Assembly (NCBI GenBank): GCA_937919165.1
Contig: CALFPO010000037.1
Span: forward strand, 1-27,061
Length of the DNA: 27,061 bases
Direction of reading: 5' to 3'
Source of the DNA: an uncultured Bacillota bacterium
Lineage (GTDB): Bacteria > Bacillota_I > Bacilli_A > Erysipelotrichales > Erysipelotrichaceae
Shown here piece after piece: positions 1-8,757 of the stretch (its first letter is position 1; each line of letters opens with the position of its first letter). Under the pieces are notes generated by a model. It was not told where the DNA came from, searched no databases, and saw only the letters and a program-made list of their open reading frames with translations. The position numbers were made by a program, and so were the translations under genes.

Positions 1-1
1 G

Positions 2-2539
2 AAGAGCACAACCGTTCTGGCTATCCTCACCAGCATCGTCCTGTTCATCGGCATATGCGGTGTCTTGGGTGCAGGCATCTTTGCCTGGTATCTGTGCAAG
101 GATATGCCGGATCTAAAAGCTGAAGACCTTGTCGCTCCTGACTCATCGGTAATATACGATGCCGAAGGAAACAAGATCATGGAAATAGGCATGTATCTGC
201 GTGAGAACGTCGACTATGAAGAGATGCCTAACTCCCTCATCGATGCCTTCCTGGCTATCGAGGATTCCCGCTACTTCAGCCATATGGGCTTCGATATTCC
301 GCGTTTCACCAAAGCGATCCTGGTCAATCTTGCCTCCCGAGACTTCTCGCAAGGCGGCTCGACCATCACCATGCAGCTGATCAAGAATACCTACTATTCG
401 ATTGATGCTGACGGAGATTCCAAGGTCGCATCGCGTGATGGCATGTCCGGAGTAAAGCGTAAGATGCAGGAGATCGTCATGGCTATCGAGACCACCTTCA
501 TGAAGGATCTCGACAAGCGCAAGATAATGGCGATGTACATAAACAAGGTAAACTACGGCGACAATATCCGTGGTGTCGAAAAAGCTGCCGAATACTACTT
601 CGGCAAACGCTCGACCGAACTTACCCTTGGCGAATCAGCCTTCCTGGCTGGATTAATCAACTCGCCAAGCAGCTACAATCCATACAACGAACTATACAAA
701 TACGACAGCATCTATCTTGATCCTGAATCTGAATATCTCGCCAATGGACAAAACAGAAGAGATGAGGTTCTGGATCTGATGGTATACCATGGCTACATTA
801 CTGAAGAAGAAGCTGAACTGGAAAAGTCAGTAAGAATCGAAGATCTGCTCAAGGGCGTATCCAAGAGCTTCCAGTACACCAATGAATCATACCAGTGGTA
901 TATCGATGCCGTTATCGATGAAGCAATCGAGACAACCGGAGAAAGCCCATACGATGTCGGCATGAACATCTACACCAACATGAGTCCGTATCTGCAGCAG
1001 TACATGTACGATATGCAGAATGAGGCGGAATATACAGGCATCAGTTTCCCTAACGAGCTATGCCAGAGCGCCCTTGTCCTTATGAACAACCAGAATGGCG
1101 CAATCATTGCCCTGGGAGGCGGCCGTGGAGAGATCGACAGTGCCCGTCAGTTCAATAGAGCCACCAGCGCGTATCTGAACCCTGGCTCATCGATCAAGCC
1201 AATCATCGACTATGCCTTGGCTATCGAAAAGCTTGGCTGGGCCACAACCCATGTCATCACCGATAGACCTTACTATCTCTATGATGGACCGATCCTTATC
1301 TCCAACTACGATCATATCTACCATGGCGATATGACGATCCTTGAGGCTCTTGCCAGATCGCAGAATACTCCAGCTGTCCAGACACTGGCAGCGGTTGTCG
1401 ATGCGATTGGCGAAGAGGCTGTTGTCGACTACATGAATTCCATCGGCTACGATTTCGAATATGAAGACTTCGATCTCCAGTTTGCGATCGGCGGAAACAG
1501 ATGTCTTGTAACGCCATTGCAGATGGCAGGCGCTCACGCAATGTTCATGAATGGCGGACGCTACATCAAGCCGCACACCATCGAACGCATCGAGTATGTG
1601 GATGGCAGGGATGATTTCATCGCTGATACTGTCGGCTCGCAGCTGCTTTCGCAAGAGACAGCCTACATGATGGCGCAGATGGAAAACTACAACATGGATG
1701 GAAGCTTCTCTAGCCTGATGTGGTACTGTAAGAGAGACTATCCATTGTACGGCAAGACCGGCACAACCGACTGGGCCGATTCCGGAAAGGATTATGGCAT
1801 CCCAGAAGGATCAACCAAAGACAGCTGGCTTGTCATGCAGACAAACCAATATACGATATCCTGCTGGACAGGATATGACAGGCTTGAGGAAGGCGCATAC
1901 TTCTCCAATGCCGAATATCAGGAAAACACCAAGTCAAAGCTTGTATCCAAGATTCTCGATCAGCTTGAGGAACACGCTCCTGAAGCATACGATCCTACAA
2001 GAGAGCTTGCAAGACCTGAAGGCGTTGTGGATATAACCCATGTTCTGGGCGCATATCCATACTGCTATCCATCAGGCGGATATCAGACAGTGACCGGCCT
2101 CATCAACAAGAAGGCTCTTGACGAGAAGCCTCTTGTATCGGTAGGCGAAGCGCTCACCGGCCTCAAGACCAAGGTCGTATCGGGATTCATCTCATCTGTC
2201 GGCGGAAGCTATGACGGAAACAATATCTGGGTATCGGTAACTACTGCCGGTGCCAACACCAATGCGACAGGCGACCTCGTAGATATCTCCGAAACCAATG
2301 CCTACAACGAAACGACACATGCCGTTGGACGCAGCTACTTCCCTCACTTCAACTATGTATTCACCGGTGAGGAAGTGACTTCCTTCTCCTTCAACATCAT
2401 CGTTGACGGAAACATCGTATTCTCCAATACGACAAGCGACATGAACATGTCATTCGAATATCCAGGCAACAGGGCAAGCGCCTGCGTATGGACAGACAAT
2501 CCAGAGAATCAGATCTGTGTCGATCTGCCTAGACCATAA
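2..2539 (+). CDS. Class A penicillin-binding protein (transglycosylase/transpeptidase), 5' end outside window
   Basis: Bifunctional peptidoglycan synthase: it polymerises lipid II into glycan strands and cross-links the stem peptides on the outer face of the membrane. The frame is open from base 2, and the first 25 or so codons encode a hydrophobic membrane anchor, so the true start is upstream and the TTG at 65 is not the start. The GT51 glycosyltransferase domain shows the EDSRYFSHMGFD motif (catalytic Glu codon at 260-262), QGGSTITMQL, and a KRKMQE motif. The transpeptidase domain has SSIK (nucleophile Ser at 1187-1189), SQN (1358-1366) and KTG (1754-1762), so both active sites look intact. 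About 150 C-terminal residues follow the transpeptidase core; they are rich in Ser, Thr and Asn and I do not recognise them. The gene ends at a strong bidirectional terminator. It is a PBP1a/PonA-type enzyme, but I cannot assign the exact paralogue. Confidence 0.95.
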   Translation, partial: KSTTVLAILTSIVLFIGICGVLGAGIFAWYLCKDMPDLKAEDLVAPDSSVIYDAEGNKIMEIGMYLRENVDYEEMPNSLIDAFLAIEDSRYFSHMGFDIPRFTKAILVNLASRDFSQGGSTITMQLIKNTYYSIDADGDSKVASRDGMSGVKRKMQEIVMAIETTFMKDLDKRKIMAMYINKVNYGDNIRGVEKAAEYYFGKRSTELTLGESAFLAGLINSPSSYNPYNELYKYDSIYLDPESEYLANGQNRRDEVLDLMVYHGYITEEEAELEKSVRIEDLLKGVSKSFQYTNESYQWYIDAVIDEAIETTGESPYDVGMNIYTNMSPYLQQYMYDMQNEAEYTGISFPNELCQSALVLMNNQNGAIIALGGGRGEIDSARQFNRATSAYLNPGSSIKPIIDYALAIEKLGWATTHVITDRPYYLYDGPILISNYDHIYHGDMTILEALARSQNTPAVQTLAAVVDAIGEEAVVDYMNSIGYDFEYEDFDLQFAIGGNRCLVTPLQMAGAHAMFMNGGRYIKPHTIERIEYVDGRDDFIADTVGSQLLSQETAYMMAQMENYNMDGSFSSLMWYCKRDYPLYGKTGTTDWADSGKDYGIPEGSTKDSWLVMQTNQYTISCWTGYDRLEEGAYFSNAEYQENTKSKLVSKILDQLEEHAPEAYDPTRELARPEGVVDITHVLGAYPYCYPSGGYQTVTGLINKKALDEKPLVSVGEALTGLKTKVVSGFISSVGGSYDGNNIWVSVTTAGANTNATGDLVDISETNAYNETTHAVGRSYFPHFNYVFTGEEVTSFSFNIIVDGNIVFSNTTSDMNMSFEYPGNRASACVWTDNPENQICVDLPRP

Positions 2540-2545
2540 TATGAC

Positions 2546-2571
2546 AAGCACACTTCAATCGAAGTGTGCTT
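2546..2571. terminator. Bidirectional intrinsic terminator
   Basis: A perfect 11-bp stem (2546-2556 with 2561-2571) closes on a four-base AATC loop. T-rich sequence follows on the plus side (TTTATTTTG). It lies between convergent genes, the penicillin-binding protein and the SufBD-like gene, and probably serves both; the stop codon of the minus-strand gene touches the stem. Confidence 0.85.
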
Positions 2572-3015
2572 TTATTTTGTGCTGTTAAGTGCATCCACAG
2601 TCTCTTTGATGTCCTTTTCGATCAAAGGACGCATGCTGTCACGATATTGAGACAGATCGGCATCATTCAATGTCTCAAGGATCTTGTCTACAAGTTTCGG
2701 CTTAGCCTTCCCTATCTCAACGAGCGATCTTATGCACTCCCTAGCGGTTATGGGCTTTATGTCCACTGTATGCTTCAGATACTCATCTATGATCGCATCA
2801 AGCCTGTTTTCGCTGTCCCATCTGGCGTTGGCGGCAATGATGTAGATGGCGCGATTTCTGACCAATGATTTGGGATGTTCAAGCAGCTTGATGAATTCAT
2901 CGAAAAAGCTGTACCAGCAGTCAGATTCTCTGCTTTCGGATACAATCTTCTTGGCATATGCATAGGCATATTCATCATCCTTTGATGCAAGGATATCCAT
3001 AACGTCTTTTTCCAT
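2572..3015 (-). CDS. SufBD-like HEAT-repeat protein, function unknown
   Basis: A 147-residue, probably cytoplasmic, all-helical protein with no signal peptide or membrane segment. The opening (short Met-Glu-Lys lead, then DEYAYAYAKKIVSES, then a FFDEF stretch and a SLVRNRAI helix) resembles the small HEAT/armadillo-like family that is annotated as 'SufBD protein' in many Clostridia and Erysipelotrichia. Despite that name there is no link here to the Suf iron-sulfur assembly proteins: no SufB or SufD core and no suf genes nearby. The ribosome site is weak (GAGAG about 10 bases before the ATG). It is monocistronic between a terminator and a 133-bp divergent intergenic region shared with the acyl-ligase fusion. 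HEAT-like folds usually serve as protein-binding scaffolds; the partner is unknown. Confidence 0.7.
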   Translation of the reverse strand: MEKDVMDILASKDDEYAYAYAKKIVSESRESDCWYSFFDEFIKLLEHPKSLVRNRAIYIIAANARWDSENRLDAIIDEYLKHTVDIKPITARECIRSLVEIGKAKPKLVDKILETLNDADLSQYRDSMRPLIEKDIKETVDALNSTK

Positions 3016-3148
3016 AATTGATGCTCTCTTTTTCCTAAATATATCACATCATCGCTATTCTGGCATCGTCGTTAGGCAATGTAAAAAATAGTTCGCCTTT
3101 TCATTTCTTTGTAATAATTTTCACAAAAAGAAGATAAAATATATATGT

Positions 3149-5740
3149 ATGTTATCATTTAGCGCAGACAAGCTGTTCATGCCTGACATGTATAAGGATG
3201 GCATAGAACGTGGAAAAGACAAGACCTTCATCATCTACCAGAAATTTGATGGAAGAAGGATCGAATATTCATATAACGACATCCTGAGAGAATCGGACAG
3301 GCTGATTGGGATAATGGAAAAGGCCGGACTGAAGAAGGGCGATCGCATAGGCGTAGTATGTGCCTTGCGTCCTTTGTGGTTCTCTTTGACCTATGCATGC
3401 CTTAGAGCTGGATACATCATGGTCTGCATCGACCCAGGCATCCCTTCGGCACAGGTCAAGGACCTCATGCTTCAGACCGATGTCAGAATGGTATTCACAT
3501 CATTGAACAATATCCATCTTCCAGATGAGCTTGACGGCAACATTCCTGTCTATTCCATCGAAGATGGTTTTCCATTGATAAACAGATGCAACAAGGTCAG
3601 CAAGCTCCTCGATGAAAGCAAGAAGCTTCCAGAAGATACCTTCTTCATCCTGTTCTCTTCTGGCACCACCAGCGAAAACAGAAAGGCTGTACTGTTAAGG
3701 CATTCAACCGTCACAACCGGAATCGAATACGGCATGAGCACTGATGCCGGCATATACAAGAACACATCAGCATATACGCCAAGAGAGCGTGACCTGATGC
3801 TGTTCCCTCCATACCATATCGCCGGACTGCTCTGCCTTACCTATGACATCTATTGCAACACCCAGATCATCATGCTGGAAAGGCTGACGCCTAATGGACT
3901 CGTATCAGCTCTGCAGGAACTAAAGCCAGACAATATCTGCACGGTTCCTTCAATGCTGACATCATTGTACAAGAAGATACTGGCTGGCTATTCCAATAAG
4001 CTATACACCAAGATTGCCGTCAATTCCCTGCTTGCGATAAGCGGATTCCTGCGCAGATGCTTCGGCATCAAGGCCGGAAGAGTTCTGCTGCAGTCTATTA
4101 ACAAGCAAGCCTTCGGCGGCAACATGAAGGGCTTCATGATCGGTGCTTCGCCATTCGACAAGACCGTCAACAAGTTCTTCCTTGATATGGGCATCGATGT
4201 CTCCATGGCCTATGGTTTGACAGAGCTTGGAGCCCCACTTGCCACTACCGGACAGGGATACTATCCAGGTGTTGCCGGAAGAGTCGTAAGACATACCGAC
4301 AAGATGGACATCAGGATCGCCAACAAGGATGAGACTGGAAGAGGCGAAGTGGAGATACTCTCTCCTTATCGCATGATCTCCTATATGAATGAGAAAGACA
4401 ATGAAGGATGCTTTACCGAAGATGGCTACTTCAAGTCTGGAGACCTAGGATATTTCGACAAGCATAATTGTCTAGTTATATGCGGAAGAATCAAGGAAAG
4501 CATCGTCCTGAAAAACGGCGAAAAGCTGCTTCCTGAAGAGATCGAAAGCAAGTATCAGGAACTTGACAGCGTCAAGTCACTGGTTGCCTTCAAGATTCCA
4601 GGTGAAGGCGGATGTGATGATATCGCCATCGCCATCATAAAGGATAGAGAAAAAGGCATTCCAGATGAGCCAATGATCGAAAGGGTATATGAAAGAGCTG
4701 CAAATCTGCCTCCTATGTATACGCCTAAAGAAGTATATCTGCTCAAGGAATTCCCTCTGTCTTCATCGCATAAGGTTCAGCGTTTCCGTCTGACCGAGAT
4801 GGTCATGAACGGCGAAAGCGAACCTGTTACCGATTCATCGATGATTCCTGTCGATGATGATGAGACCGTAAGCGAACTTAGAAAGATTCTCGTTGAGGTC
4901 GGCGGCAGCCAATGGAAGACCCAGGAACTGACGCAAGGACTTCTTCTCAATATCGATTCGCTGGCAGTAGTCAATCTATATGTAGCGATCCAGGAAAAAT
5001 GGGGCATAGATCTCTTCCAGTCCAGCGAACAGCCTGAGACCTTCGGCGAACTGCTGGATACCGTAAAGAACTTTGAAGATATCGACAAGAACGACAAGGA
5101 AGAGCTTGATCTCTCCAAGTATCCGATGCCTACATCTGCCGCCGGAAGATTTGCTTCCCGCAGATTGATGGATCTCATAAAGACAACCTGGCGCGTAAAG
5201 TCATTTGGTACCGAGAATATTCCAAAGACCAGCAACTTCATAATGTGCTGCAACCACCGTACGGTAATCGACCCAGCCTTCATATTGTGCTGTCTTGACA
5301 AGGAAACGATAAACCGCACCTGCGTTGTCGGAAAGGCTGAGCTTGCGACGGACAAGCTCCTAAGCAAGTTCGTCAACATGAACAACTATATACCGATCGA
5401 CAGGACCGGAAACGCAATAAAGACCCTTGACCGCTGCAAGGAGCTTCTGGAAGAAGGCTACAATATCGTCATCTTCCCTGAAGGCACCAATATGCAGAAC
5501 AGCACCAAGATGTATCATGTGAAGAACGGCGCTTCCAAGCTGGCTCTTGCCACCGGCAAGCCAATCGTTCCTGCCCGTATAACCGGCGTTGCCCATCAGG
5601 AAGGCGAAACAAAGAACTTCACCTTGCCATCGCCAAAAGGCAAGATAACCATGAGGTTCGGCAATCCGATCGATCCTAATGGAAAGACCGTCGAAGAGCT
5701 CAATGAACTTATCAGAACAAGAATTGACGAGCTTGATTAA
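3149..5740 (+). CDS. Fused acyl-AMP ligase - acyl carrier - PlsC acyltransferase
   Basis: An 863-residue, three-part protein predicted to activate a fatty acid, hold it on a built-in carrier and transfer it to a lysophospholipid or glycerol-phosphate acceptor. Residues about 20-550 are an AMP-forming ligase: SSGTTSENRK near 169, YGLTELG near 355, SGDLGYFD near 430, GRIKESI near 446 and a C-terminal catalytic-type Lys in SSHKVQRF near 540. Residues about 570-650 look like an acyl-carrier domain with IDSL, Ser604 being the expected phosphopantetheine site. Residues about 665-863 are a PlsC/LPLAT domain with NHRTVID (H703, D708, the HX4D motif) and FPEGTN (776-781). No membrane segment is obvious. 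The order is opposite to E. coli Aas, where PlsC comes first, and the carrier module is extra. The start has only a distant AAAGAAG-like ribosome site. The role (lipid recycling or repair) is inferred. Confidence 0.85.
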   Translation: MLSFSADKLFMPDMYKDGIERGKDKTFIIYQKFDGRRIEYSYNDILRESDRLIGIMEKAGLKKGDRIGVVCALRPLWFSLTYACLRAGYIMVCIDPGIPSAQVKDLMLQTDVRMVFTSLNNIHLPDELDGNIPVYSIEDGFPLINRCNKVSKLLDESKKLPEDTFFILFSSGTTSENRKAVLLRHSTVTTGIEYGMSTDAGIYKNTSAYTPRERDLMLFPPYHIAGLLCLTYDIYCNTQIIMLERLTPNGLVSALQELKPDNICTVPSMLTSLYKKILAGYSNKLYTKIAVNSLLAISGFLRRCFGIKAGRVLLQSINKQAFGGNMKGFMIGASPFDKTVNKFFLDMGIDVSMAYGLTELGAPLATTGQGYYPGVAGRVVRHTDKMDIRIANKDETGRGEVEILSPYRMISYMNEKDNEGCFTEDGYFKSGDLGYFDKHNCLVICGRIKESIVLKNGEKLLPEEIESKYQELDSVKSLVAFKIPGEGGCDDIAIAIIKDREKGIPDEPMIERVYERAANLPPMYTPKEVYLLKEFPLSSSHKVQRFRLTEMVMNGESEPVTDSSMIPVDDDETVSELRKILVEVGGSQWKTQELTQGLLLNIDSLAVVNLYVAIQEKWGIDLFQSSEQPETFGELLDTVKNFEDIDKNDKEELDLSKYPMPTSAAGRFASRRLMDLIKTTWRVKSFGTENIPKTSNFIMCCNHRTVIDPAFILCCLDKETINRTCVVGKAELATDKLLSKFVNMNNYIPIDRTGNAIKTLDRCKELLEEGYNIVIFPEGTNMQNSTKMYHVKNGASKLALATGKPIVPARITGVAHQEGETKNFTLPSPKGKITMRFGNPIDPNGKTVEELNELIRTRIDELD

Positions 5741-6723
5741 TTCTCGCTCTTCAATTCTCTGCTCATCAGATCATATAAAGCCCTAGACGGCTTTTTATTT
5801 TCATACAGTATCCTGTATACCTCTTCGCTTATCGGCATCTCTATGCCCTCTTGTTTGCATATCTCATGGATAGCCTTGGCGGTATTGATGCCCTCGACTG
5901 TCATTTTATTGGTTTCAAGGAAAGCTGATGCGTCATCATCCTTTCCTATTCTTAGCCCAGCCTGATAGTTTCTTGAATGGACACTTGAACAGGTAACGAT
6001 CAGATCGCCTACTCCATTGAGACCTAGAAAGGTCTCTTTTCTTGCGCCAAAATGCATTCCGAATCTGCTTATCTCCGCCAGGCCTCTTGTCATCAAGGCT
6101 GCCCTGCAGTTGTCTCCCTGGCCGATTCCGGTAGCTATTCCTGAAGAGATTGCCAGAACATTCTTCACTGCAGAAGAAATCTCTGCACCGACTACATCAG
6201 TATTTCTGTATACCCTGAAGTATCCGTTCGCAAACAGCTTCTGAATCATCATGGCGCTATCCTCATTCTCGCATACGCTATTGATGGTGGTCACTAGACG
6301 CAATATCACCTCTTCCGCATGCGATGGCCCCACAAGCGATATCACATCAAGACAGCTTTCTTTTAGCGTATCCTTTATCACCAGAGACAGTCTTCTGTTG
6401 TCTCCATAATTGAAGCCTTTAGCCACATTTATGATATAAACCGGATGATCAAGAGTTTCCTTTAGATTCTCAAGAATCTCATTGAAGGCCTTGACCGGAA
6501 CGGCGAGAAGAACGATATCGCAGTCATTCATCTTCGAGAAATCTCTTGTCGCTATAATCTTTTCCGAGATGGCACAATCAAAAAATCTGGAGTTACGATG
6601 ATTGGTGTTTATGTCATCGACTTCAGATTCTGAGCGGCCCCACATGATGGTTTCCTGATTGTTATCGACAAGAACCTGTGCCAGTGCCGTAGCCCAAGAA
6701 CCGGTGCCTACGATGCCGATCAA
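5737..6723 (-). CDS. gpsA: Glycerol-3-phosphate dehydrogenase [NAD(P)+]
   Basis: Cytosolic enzyme that reduces dihydroxyacetone phosphate to sn-glycerol 3-phosphate, the backbone of phospholipids. The 328-residue protein has the N-terminal dinucleotide motif GTGSWATA (6-13), GPSHAEEV (132-139), the catalytic Lys187 in SSAVKNV, and the NGVGD and RNYQAG segments; length and motifs are normal for GpsA. The start is TTG, chosen because AGGAGGAG lies nine bases upstream and the family N-terminus begins there. It overlaps the end of der by three bases, suggesting translational coupling. Its stop codon shares the palindromic TTAA at 5737-5740 with the stop of the convergent acyl-ligase fusion, so the two transcripts overlap at their 3' ends. 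The neighbouring acyltransferase fusion is also a lipid gene but is on the other strand. Confidence 0.95.
   Translation of the reverse strand: MIGIVGTGSWATALAQVLVDNNQETIMWGRSESEVDDINTNHRNSRFFDCAISEKIIATRDFSKMNDCDIVLLAVPVKAFNEILENLKETLDHPVYIINVAKGFNYGDNRRLSLVIKDTLKESCLDVISLVGPSHAEEVILRLVTTINSVCENEDSAMMIQKLFANGYFRVYRNTDVVGAEISSAVKNVLAISSGIATGIGQGDNCRAALMTRGLAEISRFGMHFGARKETFLGLNGVGDLIVTCSSVHSRNYQAGLRIGKDDDASAFLETNKMTVEGINTAKAIHEICKQEGIEMPISEEVYRILYENKKPSRALYDLMSRELKSEN
5777..5801 (+). terminator. Plus-strand intrinsic terminator inside the gpsA coding region
   Basis: The sequence AAAGCC, a six-base loop, then GGCTTT runs into TTATTTT on the plus strand, 37 bases after the stop codon of the acyl-ligase fusion. 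It lies wholly within the antisense 3' end of gpsA. It has the stem and T-tract of a Rho-independent terminator, although the stem is only 6 bp. Confidence 0.5.
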
Positions 6724-8033
6724 GACTCCGGTCTCCTCCTGGCTATGATATTTATCGGAACGCCCTCGAAGCCAAAGGCCTCTCTGAGCTTGTTTTCGAT
6801 GTAGCGCTGATATGAGAAATGCATAAGATCAGGATCATTCACAAACAGCACAATCGTACATGGTGCAGTGCTGACCTGGGATGCATAGTAGATCTTGAGC
6901 TTCTTGCCGTTGTGTGGCTTGGCAGGATTGGCCATCTGGGCATCAAGGATAACCTCGTTGAGGACGTTGGTCTTGATGCGCTTGTTGATGTTCTCATGGA
7001 CCATATCGATCAAAGGAAGCAGCGTATGGATTCTCTTGGAGTCCTTGGCCGATACGAAAGCTATCGGTGCATAGTCAAGATAGGCAAACTGCTTTCTTAT
7101 TTCCTTGGTGATATTAGACATGGTCTTGTCATCCTTATCGACAAGATCCCATTTGTTGTAGACGATGATGACGCCCTTCTTGGCTTCATGAGCCAATCCG
7201 GCGACATGCTTATCCTGTTCGATGATGCCTGTCGATGCATCAAGCAGCACAAGCGAAAGGTCGCTTCTTTCGATGGCAGACTTGGCTCTTAGCACCGAGT
7301 ACTTCTCGATGTTCTCATAGACCTTGCCACGTTTTCTGATGCCGGCCGTATCGATGACGACATAGTTCTTGTCATTAGCCTTGAAGACAGTGTCGATCGC
7401 ATCTCTGGTGGTGCCTTCGATATCGGAAACGATTACTCTATCCTGTCTAAGGAAGGCATTGGTCAAAGATGACTTTCCGACATTAGGACGACCAATGACC
7501 GCAAACTTGATCATTCCTTCATATTCATCAATGCTTCTTTCTGGCATTATCTCGACAACCTTATCAAGCAGATCGCCGATGCCGATGCCATGGACACCTG
7601 ATATCGCAAGCGGATCGCCAAGGCCCAGCTGATAGTACTCATATATGTCATTGATCTTCGAAATATCGTCGATCTTGTTTACTGCCAGAATGATAGGCTT
7701 GCCAGACTTGCGCAGAAGCTTGGCTATATACTGGTCATCATTGGTCAGACCCTGCTTGCCATCGGTAAGGAAAACGATGACATCAGCCTCTTCGATTGCA
7801 ATGTCAACCTGTGCATTTATCTCTTTCTGGAAAGGCACATCCTCTATCTGGATACCGCCCGTATCGATAAGCCTATATGTCTTGGATAGCCATTCGCAAT
7901 CGCCATAAATCCTATCTCTGGTGACACCAGGAGTATCTTCAACGATTGAGAGACGCTTTTCCAGCATACGGTTGAATACGGTCGATTTGCCGACATTCGG
8001 CCTTCCCACTATCGCAACAATTCCATCTATCAT
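6720..8033 (-). CDS. der: Ribosome biogenesis GTPase Der (EngA)
   Basis: Essential double-GTPase for maturation of the 50S ribosomal subunit. The 437-residue protein has two complete G domains: GRPNVGKS at 10-17 with DTGG (57-60) and NKID (119-122), then GRPNVGKS at 181-188 with DTAG (228-231) and NKWD (293-296). A KH-like C-terminal domain follows from about residue 350. The ATG at 8031-8033 is preceded by AGAAAGG. It lies downstream of cmk but behind an intrinsic terminator (8075-8094), so it is expressed by readthrough or by a promoter I cannot place in the 67-bp gap. The cmk-der-gpsA order is a common Firmicute arrangement. Confidence 0.97.
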   Translation of the reverse strand: MIDGIVAIVGRPNVGKSTVFNRMLEKRLSIVEDTPGVTRDRIYGDCEWLSKTYRLIDTGGIQIEDVPFQKEINAQVDIAIEEADVIVFLTDGKQGLTNDDQYIAKLLRKSGKPIILAVNKIDDISKINDIYEYYQLGLGDPLAISGVHGIGIGDLLDKVVEIMPERSIDEYEGMIKFAVIGRPNVGKSSLTNAFLRQDRVIVSDIEGTTRDAIDTVFKANDKNYVVIDTAGIRKRGKVYENIEKYSVLRAKSAIERSDLSLVLLDASTGIIEQDKHVAGLAHEAKKGVIIVYNKWDLVDKDDKTMSNITKEIRKQFAYLDYAPIAFVSAKDSKRIHTLLPLIDMVHENINKRIKTNVLNEVILDAQMANPAKPHNGKKLKIYYASQVSTAPCTIVLFVNDPDLMHFSYQRYIENKLREAFGFEGVPINIIARRRPES

Positions 8034-8074
8034 ACCTTTCTATGATACCATTTTTTGCCCTTTTCCCAAACGAA

Positions 8075-8094
8075 AAGCCATCCTGCGATGGCTT
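8075..8094 (-). terminator. Intrinsic terminator after cmk
   Basis: On the minus strand AAGCCATC, loop GCAG, GATGGCTT is followed by TTCGTTT. The 8-bp stem sits seven bases past the cmk stop and before der, so it probably attenuates readthrough within the cmk-der-gpsA run. Confidence 0.7.
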
Positions 8095-8100
8095 GATTCT

Positions 8101-8757
8101 CTATAGTGCTTTCTCGATGAGCTTCATCGCTTCAGCGACAACCTCTTCGATGGTCAGATCTGAACTGTCGATCTCTACAGCATCTTCTGCCTTGCACAGA
8201 GGCGAAGCTTCACGATGCATATCCTGATAGTCACGCTGGATGATGTCTTCCAGAATCTCATCGTAATTGGCTTCCAGACCACTTTCGATATTCTGGAGAA
8301 CGCGACGCTTAGCACGTGCTTCAGCTGAAGCAACCAGATAGATCTTTACTGGAGCATCAGTCAGCACAACTGTGCCGATGTCTCTTCCATCAAGGATATA
8401 ACCGCCCTCGGCAGATATCTCCTGCTGCTTCTTGACCATGGCCTTTCTGACGCCAGGGTGCTTAGAGACAGCGGATGATGCCATGGATATCTCGTTTGTT
8501 CTGATGGCTTCGGAAACATCTTCGCCTTCCAGGATGACACTGCCATCCGCAGGCATCTCAAGCTTCATTTCCGCAATCATCTTCACCAAGGCATCTTCAT
8601 CTTCGTAATCGATGCCTTTTCTTGTAGCCTCAAGCGCAACAGAACGGTACATGGCACCGGTATCCAGATGCGTATATCCTAGCCTATCGGCAATGATATC
8701 GGCTATCGTGGACTTTCCAGCCGCACTAGGACCGTCAATGGCGATATTGATCTTCAT
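8101..8757 (-). CDS. cmk: Cytidylate kinase
   Basis: Phosphorylates CMP and dCMP with ATP, feeding pyrimidine nucleotide pools; cytosolic. The 218-residue protein has the P-loop GPSAAGKS (9-16), the LDTGAMYR segment (31-38) and DGRDIGT (123-129), all typical of bacterial Cmk, at normal length. Its ATG overlaps the TAA stop of the upstream proline-rich gene by one base (TAATG), so the two are very likely co-translated. A terminator hairpin follows the gene. Confidence 0.96.
   Translation of the reverse strand: MKINIAIDGPSAAGKSTIADIIADRLGYTHLDTGAMYRSVALEATRKGIDYEDEDALVKMIAEMKLEMPADGSVILEGEDVSEAIRTNEISMASSAVSKHPGVRKAMVKKQQEISAEGGYILDGRDIGTVVLTDAPVKIYLVASAEARAKRRVLQNIESGLEANYDEILEDIIQRDYQDMHREASPLCKAEDAVEIDSSDLTIEEVVAEAMKLIEKAL

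Noticed and set aside
4777..5385. Minus-strand open frame of 202 residues inside the acyl-ligase fusion
   Set aside because: Ser/Arg-rich antisense shadow without a ribosome site or family resemblance; the plus strand encodes conserved carrier and PlsC motifs here.
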